This document shows positions 36,678 to 45,139 of a DNA stretch of 64,000 bases, in pieces. Source of the DNA: Cognatundibacterium oligocarboniphilum. Its GTDB lineage: Bacteria; Pseudomonadota; Gammaproteobacteria; Burkholderiales; Burkholderiaceae_D. The translations under genes were made by a program, and so were the position numbers. Location: NCBI RefSeq assembly GCF_013377855.1, contig NZ_JABXYJ010000006.1, forward strand, positions 40,377 to 104,376, in the 5' to 3' direction. How positions within the stretch are numbered: position 1 is the first letter of the stretch; every line of letters starts with the position of its first letter. The notes beneath the pieces were generated by a model. That model did not search any database, had not been told where the DNA came from, and saw only the letters and a program-made list of their open reading frames with translations.

Positions 36678-37355
36678 ATGCGCAACATCGCTTTATTTGA
36701 TCTTGATCACACACTGATTCCCATTGACTCTGATTATGAATGGGGACAATTCCTCTGCCGCGTCGGCGCTGTCGATGCCGAAGAATTCGCCCGGCGCAAT
36801 GCTGCATTTTTTGCCCAATATCAGGCTGGCACGCTGGATCCGGTAGAGTATCTGGAATTTGCGCTGGGTACGCTGGCCCGTTTTCCGCGCGCCAGACTGG
36901 ATGAATTGCATATGCAGTTCATGCAGGAAGTGATTCAGCCCGCCTTGCTACCGGCAGCCTACGATCTGCTGAAAAAACACCAGGATCAGGAAGACCTGAT
37001 CGCCATCATTACAGCAACCAACCGTTTCGTCACGGCACCGATTGCGACAGCGCTCGGTGTCCAACATCTGCTTGCGGCAGAGCCGGAACTGGATGCAGAA
37101 AGCAACATCACCGGCAAGCTGCTCGGTGTACCCACTTCGGGGCAAGGTAAAGTGATTCACTTGCATAACTGGCTGGCGCAGCAGCAAAAACAGCTCACTG
37201 ATTTTACCAGCAGCCATTTTTACAGCGATTCTCACAACGATATTCCATTACTCGAAGTGGTCACCCATCCGGTTGCCACCAATCCGAATGCCCGGCTCAG
37301 CGCACATGCTGCGGCACGCGGATGGCCTCAAATTAAGCTGTTTGAAAAACAATGA
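36678..37355 (+). CDS. HAD-superfamily IB phosphatase (SerB-like)
   Basis: The 225-residue protein has HAD motif I DLDHTLIP (nucleophile Asp8, general acid Asp10), motif II in IITATNRF, a conserved Lys in GQGKVIHL and motif III-IV FYSDSHNDIPLLE. The subfamily IB helical cap fits small phosphomonoesters such as phosphoserine or histidinol phosphate. It is located between hda and pcnB and overlaps pcnB by 4 bp, a conserved arrangement in Burkholderiales. Substrate not assigned. Confidence 0.9.
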   Translation: MRNIALFDLDHTLIPIDSDYEWGQFLCRVGAVDAEEFARRNAAFFAQYQAGTLDPVEYLEFALGTLARFPRARLDELHMQFMQEVIQPALLPAAYDLLKKHQDQEDLIAIITATNRFVTAPIATALGVQHLLAAEPELDAESNITGKLLGVPTSGQGKVIHLHNWLAQQQKQLTDFTSSHFYSDSHNDIPLLEVVTHPVATNPNARLSAHAAARGWPQIKLFEKQ

Positions 37356-38719
37356 TTAAGAAACTGATTCGTAAAATTCTGGGCGTCAAAAAAACTGCCG
37401 CTTCCGGCAAATCCGGCAAGCCAGTGGCGCCGACCGTACTGCAAGCAAGGGAGCACGGCATCAATCCGCAACTGGTGTCTGCCAATGCCATCCGCGTTAC
37501 CCAGACGCTGCAGGACAATGGCTATCAGGCATTCATCGTCGGCGGCGCAGTGCGCGACTTGCTGACCGGTGTCAAACCCAAAGATTTTGATATCGCCACC
37601 AATGCCACACCAGAACAGGTCAAACGTTTGTTCCGGCGCGCCTTCATCATCGGTCGTCGTTTTCAGATCGTGCATGTGATGTTTGGCCAGGACTTGCTGG
37701 AGGTCACCACCTTCCGTGGTTCGTCCAATGACGAAGCCCCGAAAGATGAGCATGGTCGCGTATTGCGCGACAACACCTTCGGCGAACAGCATGAAGATGC
37801 TGCGCGGCGTGACTTCACCGTGAACGCGATGTACTACGATCCAGCCAGCCAGACCGTGTTGGACTATCACGGCGGAATGCAGGATATCCGCAAAAAAACC
37901 CTGCGGATTATCGGCGTGCCGGAAACACGCTATCGCGAAGACCCGGTGCGCATGTTGCGAGTGGTAAGGTTTGCCGCCAAACTGGGATTCAAAATCGATG
38001 CGGCAACCCGGGCGCCGATCGCGGTGATGGCGCCCCTGATCAACAATGTACCGGCGGCACGGGTATTTGATGAAATGCTGAAACTGCTGATGAGCGGACA
38101 TGCCATGGCCTGCCTGCAACAATTACGCAGCGAGGGCCTGCATCATGGCCTCATGCCCTTGCTCGACGTCGTGCTGGAACAACCGTTAGGCGAAAAATTT
38201 ATAGCACTGGCGCTGTCCAACACCGATGAGCGGATACAGCAAGGCAAACCGGTGTCACCGAGCTTTCTGTTTGCTTCACTGCTATGGCATCAGGTACTGG
38301 AAAAATGGGAAGCCTATAAAGCAACCGGTGAATTCCCGATCCCGGCCTTGCATCTGGCCGCCGATGATGTACTGATGCGGCAGACCGATGCCCTCGCCAT
38401 CCAGCGCAAGATCGCATCGGATATGCGCGACATCTGGGCCATGCAGCCGCGCTTTGAAAAGCGGGCAGGAAAAACGCCTTACAAAATGCTGGAGCACCAG
38501 CGCCTGCGCGCCGGTTACGATTTCCTGCTGCTGCGTTGCGCCTCCGGTGAAATCGACGCCGAAATCGGTGACTGGTGGACAGGCTTCATCAATGGTGACG
38601 CCACCCAGCGCGAGCAGCTCATCAACAGCAAACCGAAACTCAGTACCGGCGCGCAAACCGCCAAAAAGCGCAAACCGCGCCGCCGCGCGCCGCGTAAGGC
38701 AGCGGCAGCACAAGAATGA
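37352..38719 (+). CDS. pcnB: poly(A) polymerase I (polynucleotide adenylyltransferase)
   Basis: The 455-residue protein has the class II nucleotidyltransferase core: FIVGGAVRDLLTGVKPKDFDIATNATPEQVKRLFRRAFIIGRRFQIVHV, then RDFTVNAMYYDP and TRYREDPVRMLRVVRFAAKLGFKID. A basic tail of Lys/Arg repeats ends it (KKRKPRRRAPRKAAAA). PcnB adds poly(A) to RNA 3' ends and promotes their decay. The basic tail and the following folK distinguish it from CCA-adding enzyme. Confidence 0.96.
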   Translation: MIKKLIRKILGVKKTAASGKSGKPVAPTVLQAREHGINPQLVSANAIRVTQTLQDNGYQAFIVGGAVRDLLTGVKPKDFDIATNATPEQVKRLFRRAFIIGRRFQIVHVMFGQDLLEVTTFRGSSNDEAPKDEHGRVLRDNTFGEQHEDAARRDFTVNAMYYDPASQTVLDYHGGMQDIRKKTLRIIGVPETRYREDPVRMLRVVRFAAKLGFKIDAATRAPIAVMAPLINNVPAARVFDEMLKLLMSGHAMACLQQLRSEGLHHGLMPLLDVVLEQPLGEKFIALALSNTDERIQQGKPVSPSFLFASLLWHQVLEKWEAYKATGEFPIPALHLAADDVLMRQTDALAIQRKIASDMRDIWAMQPRFEKRAGKTPYKMLEHQRLRAGYDFLLLRCASGEIDAEIGDWWTGFINGDATQREQLINSKPKLSTGAQTAKKRKPRRRAPRKAAAAQE

Positions 38720-39198
38720 CGGTGATCGCGTATATCGGCATCGGCGCCAACCTCGGTGCGGCGGCAGATACGGTACGTCATGCGATCCGACAGATGGCAA
38801 CGCTGCCGGGCACTTCGCTGCAGCAATCATCCGCGCTCTACAGCAGCGCACCGGTCGATGCCGGCGGCGACGATTATGTGAATGCTGTGGTTGCACTGGA
38901 AACCGATATGATGCCGGAGGTTCTGCTCTCGGCGCTGCAGACACTGGAACTGGCGCATGGCCGCGAACGCCCTTACCGCAACGCGCCGCGCACCCTCGAT
39001 CTCGATCTGCTGCTGTACGCGGATCAGACGATACAAACACCACTGCTGAGCGTTCCGCATCCGCGGATGACGCAGCGGGCCTTCGTGTTGCTGCCCTTAC
39101 TGGAAATCGCGCCGGACATCCGGATTCCGGGTCACGGGGAAGCCAGGCAGTATTTGCCGGCAGTCAGCGGACAGGAAATTTTCCGGCTGGCGGAGTAA
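38716..39198 (+). CDS. folK: 2-amino-4-hydroxy-6-hydroxymethyldihydropteridine pyrophosphokinase
   Basis: The 160-residue protein shows IAYIGIGANLGAAADTVRHAI, SSALYSSAPVDAGGDDYVNAVVALETDM, ELAHGRERPYRNAPRTLDLDLLLYADQTI and VPHPRMTQRAFVLLPLLEIAPD, the HPPK signature. It transfers pyrophosphate from ATP to 6-hydroxymethyl-7,8-dihydropterin in folate synthesis. It overlaps pcnB by 4 bp. Confidence 0.97.
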   Translation: MTVIAYIGIGANLGAAADTVRHAIRQMATLPGTSLQQSSALYSSAPVDAGGDDYVNAVVALETDMMPEVLLSALQTLELAHGRERPYRNAPRTLDLDLLLYADQTIQTPLLSVPHPRMTQRAFVLLPLLEIAPDIRIPGHGEARQYLPAVSGQEIFRLAE

Positions 39199-39279
39199 TA
39201 AGGCTTACATACTCCCCCTAGTATTTTTAAAGCCCCAAGAAAATCCACAACAATCAGCTCATTTTGACCGATACTCCCC

Positions 39280-39627
39280 ATGCAGATACCTGTTATCGCC
39301 CAAACTGCCGGACTCCTGATCCTGTCGAATGTATTCATGACAATCGCCTGGTATGGTCATCTGAAAAATCTGGCAGGCAAAGCGTGGTGGATCGCTGCGT
39401 TAGTCAGCTGGGGAATCGCGCTGTTTGAATATCTGCTGCAGGTGCCGGCCAACCGTATCGGTTACACTGCGTACAGTCTGGCGCAACTGAAAATCCTGCA
39501 GGAAGTCATTACCCTGAGTGTCTTCGTGCCGTTTGCCATGTTGTACATGGGGCAGCCGTTCAGGCTCGACTACCTGTGGGCAGGCATTTGCCTGATCGGG
39601 GCAGTTTATTTTATTTTCAGAAACTGA
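39280..39627 (+). CDS. DUF486 / small DMT-type membrane protein
   Basis: The 115-residue protein has four transmembrane segments. It contains NVFMTIAWYGHLKNLAGKAWWIAALVSWGIALFEYLLQVPANRIGY and QLKILQEVITLSVFVPFAMLYMGQPFRLDYLWAG, which is the DUF486 family pattern. Function is unknown; members resemble half-size drug/metabolite transporters. It is monocistronic between folK and panB. Confidence 0.9.
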   Translation: MQIPVIAQTAGLLILSNVFMTIAWYGHLKNLAGKAWWIAALVSWGIALFEYLLQVPANRIGYTAYSLAQLKILQEVITLSVFVPFAMLYMGQPFRLDYLWAGICLIGAVYFIFRN

Positions 39628-39748
39628 TTGGATTCAACCGCAGATTTGATTCAAGAACAGGTGTGGCGGAGACCTAACCCGCTGCCACAAAACACGATCA
39701 AAACTGACTATATAAAAACGTGCGGCAGCATCACCATTGGAGAAAAGT

Positions 39749-40561
39749 ATGGCTGGATATTTACAAGACCGTAAGGCCGTCAGCATTCCTGGCCTTGCCG
39801 CCATGTGCGAGCAGGGCGAAAAAATCACGATGCTGACCTGTTATGACGCCAGTTTTGCGGCTTTGATGGATCGCTGTGGCGTTGAAATGCTGCTGATTGG
39901 CGATTCGCTCGGCATGGTCTGTCAGGGACACACTTCGACCCTGCCTGTGACAGTGACCGATATTGCTTATCACACTGCTTCAGTAGCACGCGGCAACCAG
40001 AAAGCGCTGGTCGTAGCCGACATGCCTTTCGGCAGCTATGCAACGCCGGAAGCCGCCTTCAACAACGCCGTACAGCTGATTCAGGCCGGCGCGCACATGG
40101 TCAAGCTCGAAGGCGGTCACTGGCTGGCGCCGACGATCCAGTTCCTGACCGAACGCGCCATCCCGGTGTGCGCCCATCTTGGGCTGACACCGCAATCAGT
40201 ACATCAGCTGGGCGGCTATAAAGTGCAGGGAAAAACCACGGCAGCAGCCGATCTGCTGAAAGCCGAAGCGCTGGCCGTGCAGGCGGCCGGTGCCAGCGTT
40301 CTGGTGCTCGAAGCGATTCCGGCGGCACTCGGCAAAGAAGTGACAGAAGCATTGCGGATTCCAACCATCGGCATCGGCGCCGGTGTCGACTGTTCGGGGC
40401 AAGTGTTGGTGATGCACGATCTGCTGGGTGTTTTCCCCGGCCGTAAGGCGCGTTTCGTAAAAAATTTCATGGAAGGTCAGACCAGTATTGACGCTGCCGT
40501 TTCGGCCTACGTGGCGGCGGTCAAGGACCAGTCGTTTCCGGCTCCCGAACACTGCTTCTGA
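39749..40561 (+). CDS. panB: 3-methyl-2-oxobutanoate hydroxymethyltransferase
   Basis: The 270-residue product (from [15 protein letters not shown] behind GGAGAAAAG; a TTG four codons earlier is less likely) has PanB motifs: [103 protein letters not shown] and [24 protein letters not shown]. It makes ketopantoate for pantothenate synthesis. No panC or panD is beside it; ABC transporter genes follow after 15 bp. Confidence 0.97.
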   Translation: MAGYLQDRKAVSIPGLAAMCEQGEKITMLTCYDASFAALMDRCGVEMLLIGDSLGMVCQGHTSTLPVTVTDIAYHTASVARGNQKALVVADMPFGSYATPEAAFNNAVQLIQAGAHMVKLEGGHWLAPTIQFLTERAIPVCAHLGLTPQSVHQLGGYKVQGKTTAAADLLKAEALAVQAAGASVLVLEAIPAALGKEVTEALRIPTIGIGAGVDCSGQVLVMHDLLGVFPGRKARFVKNFMEGQTSIDAAVSAYVAAVKDQSFPAPEHCF

Positions 40562-40576
40562 AGCCGCCCGCCCCCC

Positions 40577-41284
40577 GTGGATATCCGCACCGCCATTCAG
40601 TCCGCCTTCGCGCTGTTGTTATCCGGTGACACCGCACTCTGGACGATTATCCGGATCTCGCTGGTGACTTCGGTCGCCGGTCTGGCGATTGCCACGCCAC
40701 CGGCAGTTCTGGGCGGCTATCTGATTGCCAGTCATGCCTTTCGGGGACGGCGTATTGTCATCTGGCTGGTGCAGGCGGCATTGTCGTTGCCGACCGTCCT
40801 GATCGGGCTGTTGCTGTATCTGCTGCTGAGTCGCCAGGGTTTGTTCGGCGCCTGGCACTGGCTGTTCACGCAAAGCGGCATCATCGCCGGTCAGGCGTTC
40901 ATCGCATTTCCGGTACTGACCGCGTTTACCCTGAGCGCCGTGCAATCCGCCGACCCGCGTCTGGCCGAAACGGCAATCACACTGGGGGCAAACCGCTGGC
41001 AAGTCATGCGCACTGTGTTGTATGAAGTGCGTTTCGGCGTCATGGCGGCACTGATCAGCGGCTTCGGCAGAGTCTTATCCGAAGTCGGTTGCGCCATGAT
41101 GGTCGGTGGCAACATTGCCGGCGTCACCCGCACCATCACCACAGCAATAGCACTGGAAACCAGCAAAGGCGAATTTGCACAGGGTATCGCGCTTGGCGTG
41201 GTGTTGATTGTACTGGCATTGCTGATGAATGCCGCGCTGCTGCTGTTGCAAGGCGACACCCGGAATGCAGGGCAGCTGCAATGA
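40577..41284 (+). CDS. tupB: tungstate-type ABC transporter permease (TupB-like)
   Basis: The 235-residue protein has five or six transmembrane segments. The distinctive region is GRVLSEVGCAMMVGGNIAGVTRTITTAIALETSKGEFAQGIALG; this EVG..MMVGGNI..TR...TTAI.LETSKG pattern is typical of the TupB permease of tungstate importers. It begins with GTG. It overlaps the ATPase gene by 4 bp. No tupA-type binding-protein gene is adjacent. Substrate (tungstate versus molybdate) is inference from family. Confidence 0.85.
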   Translation: MDIRTAIQSAFALLLSGDTALWTIIRISLVTSVAGLAIATPPAVLGGYLIASHAFRGRRIVIWLVQAALSLPTVLIGLLLYLLLSRQGLFGAWHWLFTQSGIIAGQAFIAFPVLTAFTLSAVQSADPRLAETAITLGANRWQVMRTVLYEVRFGVMAALISGFGRVLSEVGCAMMVGGNIAGVTRTITTAIALETSKGEFAQGIALGVVLIVLALLMNAALLLLQGDTRNAGQLQ

Positions 41285-41928
41285 GCGCTTTATTGCATAT
41301 TCAGGGTTTGCGTAAGTCGTTTGGCAGCCGGCAACTGCTGGATATTCAGGAACTGCATCTTGAACAAGCGCAGGCCTATGTCCTGACCGGAATGAATGGC
41401 AGCGGGAAAAGCACGCTGCTGCGGATACTGGCCGGTCTGGAACACGCGTATATCCAGCAGGTCCGCTATCTGGGTCAGTCACTGATGCTGCAACCGTATC
41501 CGCGCCATCTGCGCCAGAATATCGTGTATGTGCATCAGCATCCGGTGATGTTTTCCGGCACTGTCGCTGACAACATTGCTTATGGATTGCGGTTGCAGCG
41601 TGAGCCGGATTGCAGGGAGAAAATCCGGCACGCGCTGGATTGGGCTGGCGTGAGTCACTTGCAAAGCCAACAAGCACGCAGCCTGTCCGGCGGCGAAAAG
41701 CAACGGGTCGCGCTGGCGCGCGCCAAAGTGCTGGAGCCACGCCTGCTGCTGCTGGATGAGCCGACCTCAAATCTCGACGGAGAAGCGCGTGAGCAGGTGA
41801 TCGCCCTGATTCCGACGTTGATTCAGACAGGCAGCAGTGTGATGCTGGTCTGCCATGATCGCGAACTGATCGCCCTGCCCGGCATGCAAAGACTGAAATT
41901 ACGGGATGGGCAATTGGAATATCGCTGA
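41281..41928 (+). CDS. tupC: ABC transporter ATP-binding protein (TupC-like)
   Basis: The 215-residue ATPase has Walker A GMNGSGKSTLLRI, Q-loop VHQHPVMF, signature LSGGEKQRVALARA, Walker B RLLLLDEPTSNLD and switch H in LVCHDRE. The true start is the ATG overlapping the permease stop (ATGA); the frame is open for 192 bases upstream, but that would overlap the permease gene and gives no family sequence. It is the energy-coupling subunit of the permease. Confidence 0.9.
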   Translation: MSALLHIQGLRKSFGSRQLLDIQELHLEQAQAYVLTGMNGSGKSTLLRILAGLEHAYIQQVRYLGQSLMLQPYPRHLRQNIVYVHQHPVMFSGTVADNIAYGLRLQREPDCREKIRHALDWAGVSHLQSQQARSLSGGEKQRVALARAKVLEPRLLLLDEPTSNLDGEAREQVIALIPTLIQTGSSVMLVCHDRELIALPGMQRLKLRDGQLEYR

Positions 41929-42009
41929 TAACCACTCGTGCCTCAACTCCTCTCTAAAAGCCAGTTACATACGCGGCTTTATACAATCTAAACACGATAC
42001 CCATCGATC

Positions 42010-42031
42010 TTTACGATATTTTTACGGCCCC
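42010..42031 (+). promoter_or_regulatory. KdpE-like operator before the TorF porin gene
   Basis: Two TTTAC-type half-sites with a T-run between them (TTTAC-N4-ATTTTTAC) are followed by a C-run. The 22-bp segment agrees at 16 positions with the site at 43039 before the kdp operon. It is 62 bp upstream of the porin start, close to the 70 bp seen at kdp. Confidence 0.5.
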
Positions 42032-42093
42032 ATATTTATGCTTCCGTATCAGATTCTCTCCCTGTCGAATCTGTCAAAACGAAGGATAAATCC

Positions 42094-42861
42094 ATGAAAA
42101 AAACCATCATGTTCGTCTGCCTCGCCACACTGCTGGCTAGCGGTGCCGCCGGTGCAGAAGAAGTGAAACCGGATAATGAAGTCAGCTACAACCTGAGCCT
42201 GGCCAGCGATTACCGTTATCGAGGCATTTCCCAGACCCGCCTCGATCCGGCCCTGCAAGGCGGCGCCGATTACACCAACAACCCGACCGGCCTGTACGCA
42301 GGTATCTGGATGTCCACCATCCAGTGGATCAAGGACACGCCCGGCGCCGGCAGCACGCCGCTGGAAATCGACCTGTATGCCGGCAAACGCGGCCAACTGA
42401 CTGCCGATATCGCGTATGACGTCGGCGTGCTCGGTTACGTTTATGCCGCCAACCATCTCGATCAGGCCGGCATGAAAGACGGCAATACGCTGGAGCTGTA
42501 CGGCCAGTTGAGCAAAGGTCCCGCCTACATCAAATATTCGCACGCCGTCACCACGCTGTTCGGTATCGTTGACAGCCGCAACAGCGGTTATCTGGATGCC
42601 GGCGCCAACATTGAAATCCACGAAGGCCTGACGCTGAACCTGCATGCCGGTTACCAAAAAGTTCAGGGCATCAATTCCAGCGGCGCGACTTACAGCGATT
42701 ACAAAATCGGCGTCAGCAAGGAATTCAAGGATTTCGGCGGCGTAGTCGTCAGCCTTGCAGCGGTCGGCACCAATGCCGATAAAAATTATTACGCAACGCC
42801 CGCCAACGGTAAATTCCTCGGAAAAAACAGCCTGGTACTGATCGCTACCAAAACTTTCTGA
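42094..42861 (+). CDS. TorF-family outer-membrane porin
   Basis: The 255-residue protein has a signal peptide (MKKTIMFVCLATLLASGAAGA). A beta-barrel pattern follows: SYNLSLASDYRYRGISQTRLDPALQGGADY, then GLYAGIWMSTIQWIKD, alternating aromatic/small residues, and a final FLGKNSLVLIATKTF strand ending in Phe. This matches the TorF (Gcw_chp) family, annotated as putative porins. Its operator and position before the kdp locus suggest induction under potassium limitation, perhaps to pass K+ across the outer membrane. That role is inference. Confidence 0.9.
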   Translation: MKKTIMFVCLATLLASGAAGAEEVKPDNEVSYNLSLASDYRYRGISQTRLDPALQGGADYTNNPTGLYAGIWMSTIQWIKDTPGAGSTPLEIDLYAGKRGQLTADIAYDVGVLGYVYAANHLDQAGMKDGNTLELYGQLSKGPAYIKYSHAVTTLFGIVDSRNSGYLDAGANIEIHEGLTLNLHAGYQKVQGINSSGATYSDYKIGVSKEFKDFGGVVVSLAAVGTNADKNYYATPANGKFLGKNSLVLIATKTF

Positions 42862-42890
42862 TCAGAGAACCCGCCATAGTTCCCCTCGCC

Positions 42891-42925
42891 AAAAAGGGCA
42901 GACAGCACGCCTGTCTGCCCTTTTT
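42891..42925 (+). terminator. rho-independent terminator after the porin gene
   Basis: A 15-bp perfect stem (AAAAAGGGCAGACAG / CTGTCTGCCCTTTTT) with a 5-base loop and a T-run follows the porin stop by 30 bp. The porin transcript therefore ends before the kdp promoter. Confidence 0.92.
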
Positions 42926-43038
42926 TATTCGAACCCGCTTTATCGATAGCCACGATTTCCGGATACATCATGAATGTAAATGAAATGCGTTCCGGCTTGC
43001 CGTACCCGGATAAAACGTTGCCCCCCTTCCTGCCGGCG

Positions 43039-43060
43039 TTTACACAATTTTTACACCCCG
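43039..43060 (+). promoter_or_regulatory. KdpE operator / kdp promoter region
   Basis: TTTACACAATTTTTACACC (start of the site) is a direct repeat of TTTACAC-type half-sites. It resembles, from memory, the T-rich KdpE operator of E. coli kdpFABC that ends TTTTTACACCCCG. A -10-like TATACA lies at 43071-43076. The distance to the first ATG is 70 bp. Confidence 0.7.
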
Positions 43061-43130
43061 GCAGACAAGCTATACAACATCTTTATCCGTATTTTTCTAT
43101 CGTAGAAGCTCACCACTGTAAGGAGATCGT

Positions 43131-43223
43131 ATGGACTTTTTATATCTGGGGTGTCTGCTGATTTTCTCAGTATTCACCTTTGCCCTGATTGAGGGTTGCA
43201 GCCGTCTCGGAGGTAAGGAATGA
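43131..43223 (+). CDS. 30-residue single-span membrane protein preceding kdpF
   Basis: The predicted peptide starts MDFLYLGCLLIFSVF and continues TFALIEGCSRLGGKE: one transmembrane helix (about residues 3-21) followed by a polar tail with GCSRL. AAGGAG lies 5 bases before the ATG, a strong ribosome binding site. Its stop overlaps the kdpF ATG (ATGA), so translation of kdpF is coupled to it. It is the first gene after the kdp promoter. The function is not known to me; it could be an extra small Kdp subunit or a translational leader. Confidence 0.65.
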   Translation: MDFLYLGCLLIFSVFTFALIEGCSRLGGKE

Positions 43224-43309
43224 CTCTGTTCCAGATCATCGCTGCCGTCGCGGCGGCCTTATTAATGATTTACCTGATCTATGCCCTGTTGAAACCGGAG
43301 GCATTCTGA
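43220..43309 (+). CDS. kdpF: potassium-transporting ATPase small subunit KdpF
   Basis: The 29-residue single-span peptide (MTLFQIIAAVAAALLMIYLI plus YALLKPEAF) has the KdpF pattern of a hydrophobic helix ending Y-L-x-x-A-L-x-x-P-E-x-F. KdpF stabilises the KdpFABC complex in the inner membrane. Its ATG overlaps the preceding small ORF and an AAGG site; its stop is 1 bp before kdpA. Confidence 0.9.
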   Translation: MTLFQIIAAVAAALLMIYLIYALLKPEAF

Positions 43310-43310
43310 C

Positions 43311-45128
43311 ATGAACCACTCTGCTTTTTTTCAGATCGCTTTTTACATGATTGTGCTGGTAGCGATCGCCATTCCGCTTGGCCTGTATATGTACAAGGTC
43401 ATGAATGGCGAAGCCCATTTCCTGTTACGCGTGTTGAAACCGGTCGAGAACCTGATCTATAAAATCGGGGGCATCAATCCCGATGAAGAAATGAACTGGA
43501 AGCGTTATGCCATTGCGCTGATCGCTTTCAATGTACTTGGCTGCCTCGTTCTGTATGCTCAACAACGTCTGCAAGGCGCGCTGCCGCTGAATCCCCAGGA
43601 TTTTCCTGCAGTTTCGCCCGACTCCTCGCTCAATACCGCCGTCAGCTTTGTAGCCAATACCAACTGGCAGGGCTATACCGGCGAATCCACCATGAGCTAC
43701 CTGACCCAGATGCTGGGCTTAAGCGTGCAGAACTTCGTATCCGCCGCCACCGGTATTACCGTCGTCATCGCACTGATCCGCGGCTTTATCCGTCACAGCG
43801 CCAAAGGCGTGGGTAATTTCTGGGCAGACCTGGTACGCAGCACGCTGTATATCCTGATGCCGTTGGCACTGGTGTTCGCAATCGGCCTGATGAGCCAGGG
43901 CGTGATCCAAAATTTCGACGGCTACAAAACAGCGCAGCTGATGGAAAAACTGGACTACACCGTCCCTAAAAACGACGCCAACGGTGCACCTCTCATGGAT
44001 GCAGCTGGCAAACCCGTGATGGAAGCACAAAGCACCATCACGCAGACGCTGCCTATGGGCCCGGTCGCTTCTCAGGAAGCGATCAAAATGGTCGGCACCA
44101 ACGGCGGCGGCTTCTTCAATGCCAACTCCGCCCATCCTTATGAAAATCCGACACCGTTTTCGAATTTCCTGCAAATGCTGGCAATTTTCGTGATCCCGGC
44201 CGGGCTATGCATCACCTTCGGCAAAATGGTCTCCGACAAACGTCAGGGCTGGGTGCTGTATGCGGTGATGAGCATCCTGTTCGTCAGCTTCGCCTCGCTG
44301 GCCATTTACTCCGAACAGCAGGGTAATCCGCTGTTCAGCAAACTGGCGGTGAATCAGGCTGCAGTCGATACACCGGTGCTGGCTCAGGCCGGCGGCAATA
44401 TGGAAGGCAAGGAAGCCCGTTTCGGTATCGCCGCTTCCGGCCTGTTCGCCACCATCACTACCGCGGCATCCTGCGGCGCAGTGAACTCCATGCACGACTC
44501 CTTTACGCCTATCGGCGGTCTGGTTCCGCTGGTGCTGATGAAACTCGGCGAAGTAGTGTTCGGCGGCGTGGGTGCCGGTTTGTACGGCATGCTGATGTTC
44601 GCTATTCTGGCCGTCTTCATTGCCGGCCTGATGATAGGCCGCACACCGGAATATCTGGGCAAGAAAATCGAAGCCTATGAAATGAAAATGGTGTCCATCA
44701 CCATTCTGGTCGGCCCGCTGCTGGTGCTGGTGGGAACCGCCATGTCGGTCTTGCTGGCCGATGGCAAAGCCGGTATTGCCAATCCGGGTGCGCACGGCTT
44801 CACGGAAATTCTGTATGCCTTCGTATCGGCCACCAATAACAACGGCAGTGCGTTTGCCGGTCTCTCCGCCAATACGCCGTATTACAACCTCATGCTGGCG
44901 ATTGCCATGTGGTTCGGCCGCTTCGGGATGATCATCCCTATCCTGGCGATTGCCGGTTCGCTGGCTGCCAAAAAACGTCTGGCACCAACCTCGGGCACTC
45001 TGCCAACACACGGCCCGCTGTTCGTCTGGCTGCTGCTGGGTACCGTCATCATCGTTGGTGCGCTGACTTATATTCCGGCACTTGCTCTGGGTCCTATCGT
45101 TGAGCATCTGGTTATGATCGCTCAGTAA
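43311..45128 (+). CDS. kdpA: potassium-transporting ATPase subunit A (KdpA)
   Basis: The 605-residue protein has ten transmembrane segments and four selectivity-filter-like repeats of the SKT channel family: [64 protein letters not shown] and [20 protein letters not shown]. KdpA is the K+-selective subunit of the high-affinity KdpFABC pump. It follows kdpF by 1 bp and precedes kdpB by 11 bp. Confidence 0.99.
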   Translation: MNHSAFFQIAFYMIVLVAIAIPLGLYMYKVMNGEAHFLLRVLKPVENLIYKIGGINPDEEMNWKRYAIALIAFNVLGCLVLYAQQRLQGALPLNPQDFPAVSPDSSLNTAVSFVANTNWQGYTGESTMSYLTQMLGLSVQNFVSAATGITVVIALIRGFIRHSAKGVGNFWADLVRSTLYILMPLALVFAIGLMSQGVIQNFDGYKTAQLMEKLDYTVPKNDANGAPLMDAAGKPVMEAQSTITQTLPMGPVASQEAIKMVGTNGGGFFNANSAHPYENPTPFSNFLQMLAIFVIPAGLCITFGKMVSDKRQGWVLYAVMSILFVSFASLAIYSEQQGNPLFSKLAVNQAAVDTPVLAQAGGNMEGKEARFGIAASGLFATITTAASCGAVNSMHDSFTPIGGLVPLVLMKLGEVVFGGVGAGLYGMLMFAILAVFIAGLMIGRTPEYLGKKIEAYEMKMVSITILVGPLLVLVGTAMSVLLADGKAGIANPGAHGFTEILYAFVSATNNNGSAFAGLSANTPYYNLMLAIAMWFGRFGMIIPILAIAGSLAAKKRLAPTSGTLPTHGPLFVWLLLGTVIIVGALTYIPALALGPIVEHLVMIAQ

Positions 45129-45139
45129 GAAAGAAGAAA

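Noticed and set aside
41089-41280. Upstream extension of the tupC frame
   Set aside because: It overlaps the permease coding sequence and adds Arg/His-rich sequence; the ABC domain begins at the ATG at 41281.
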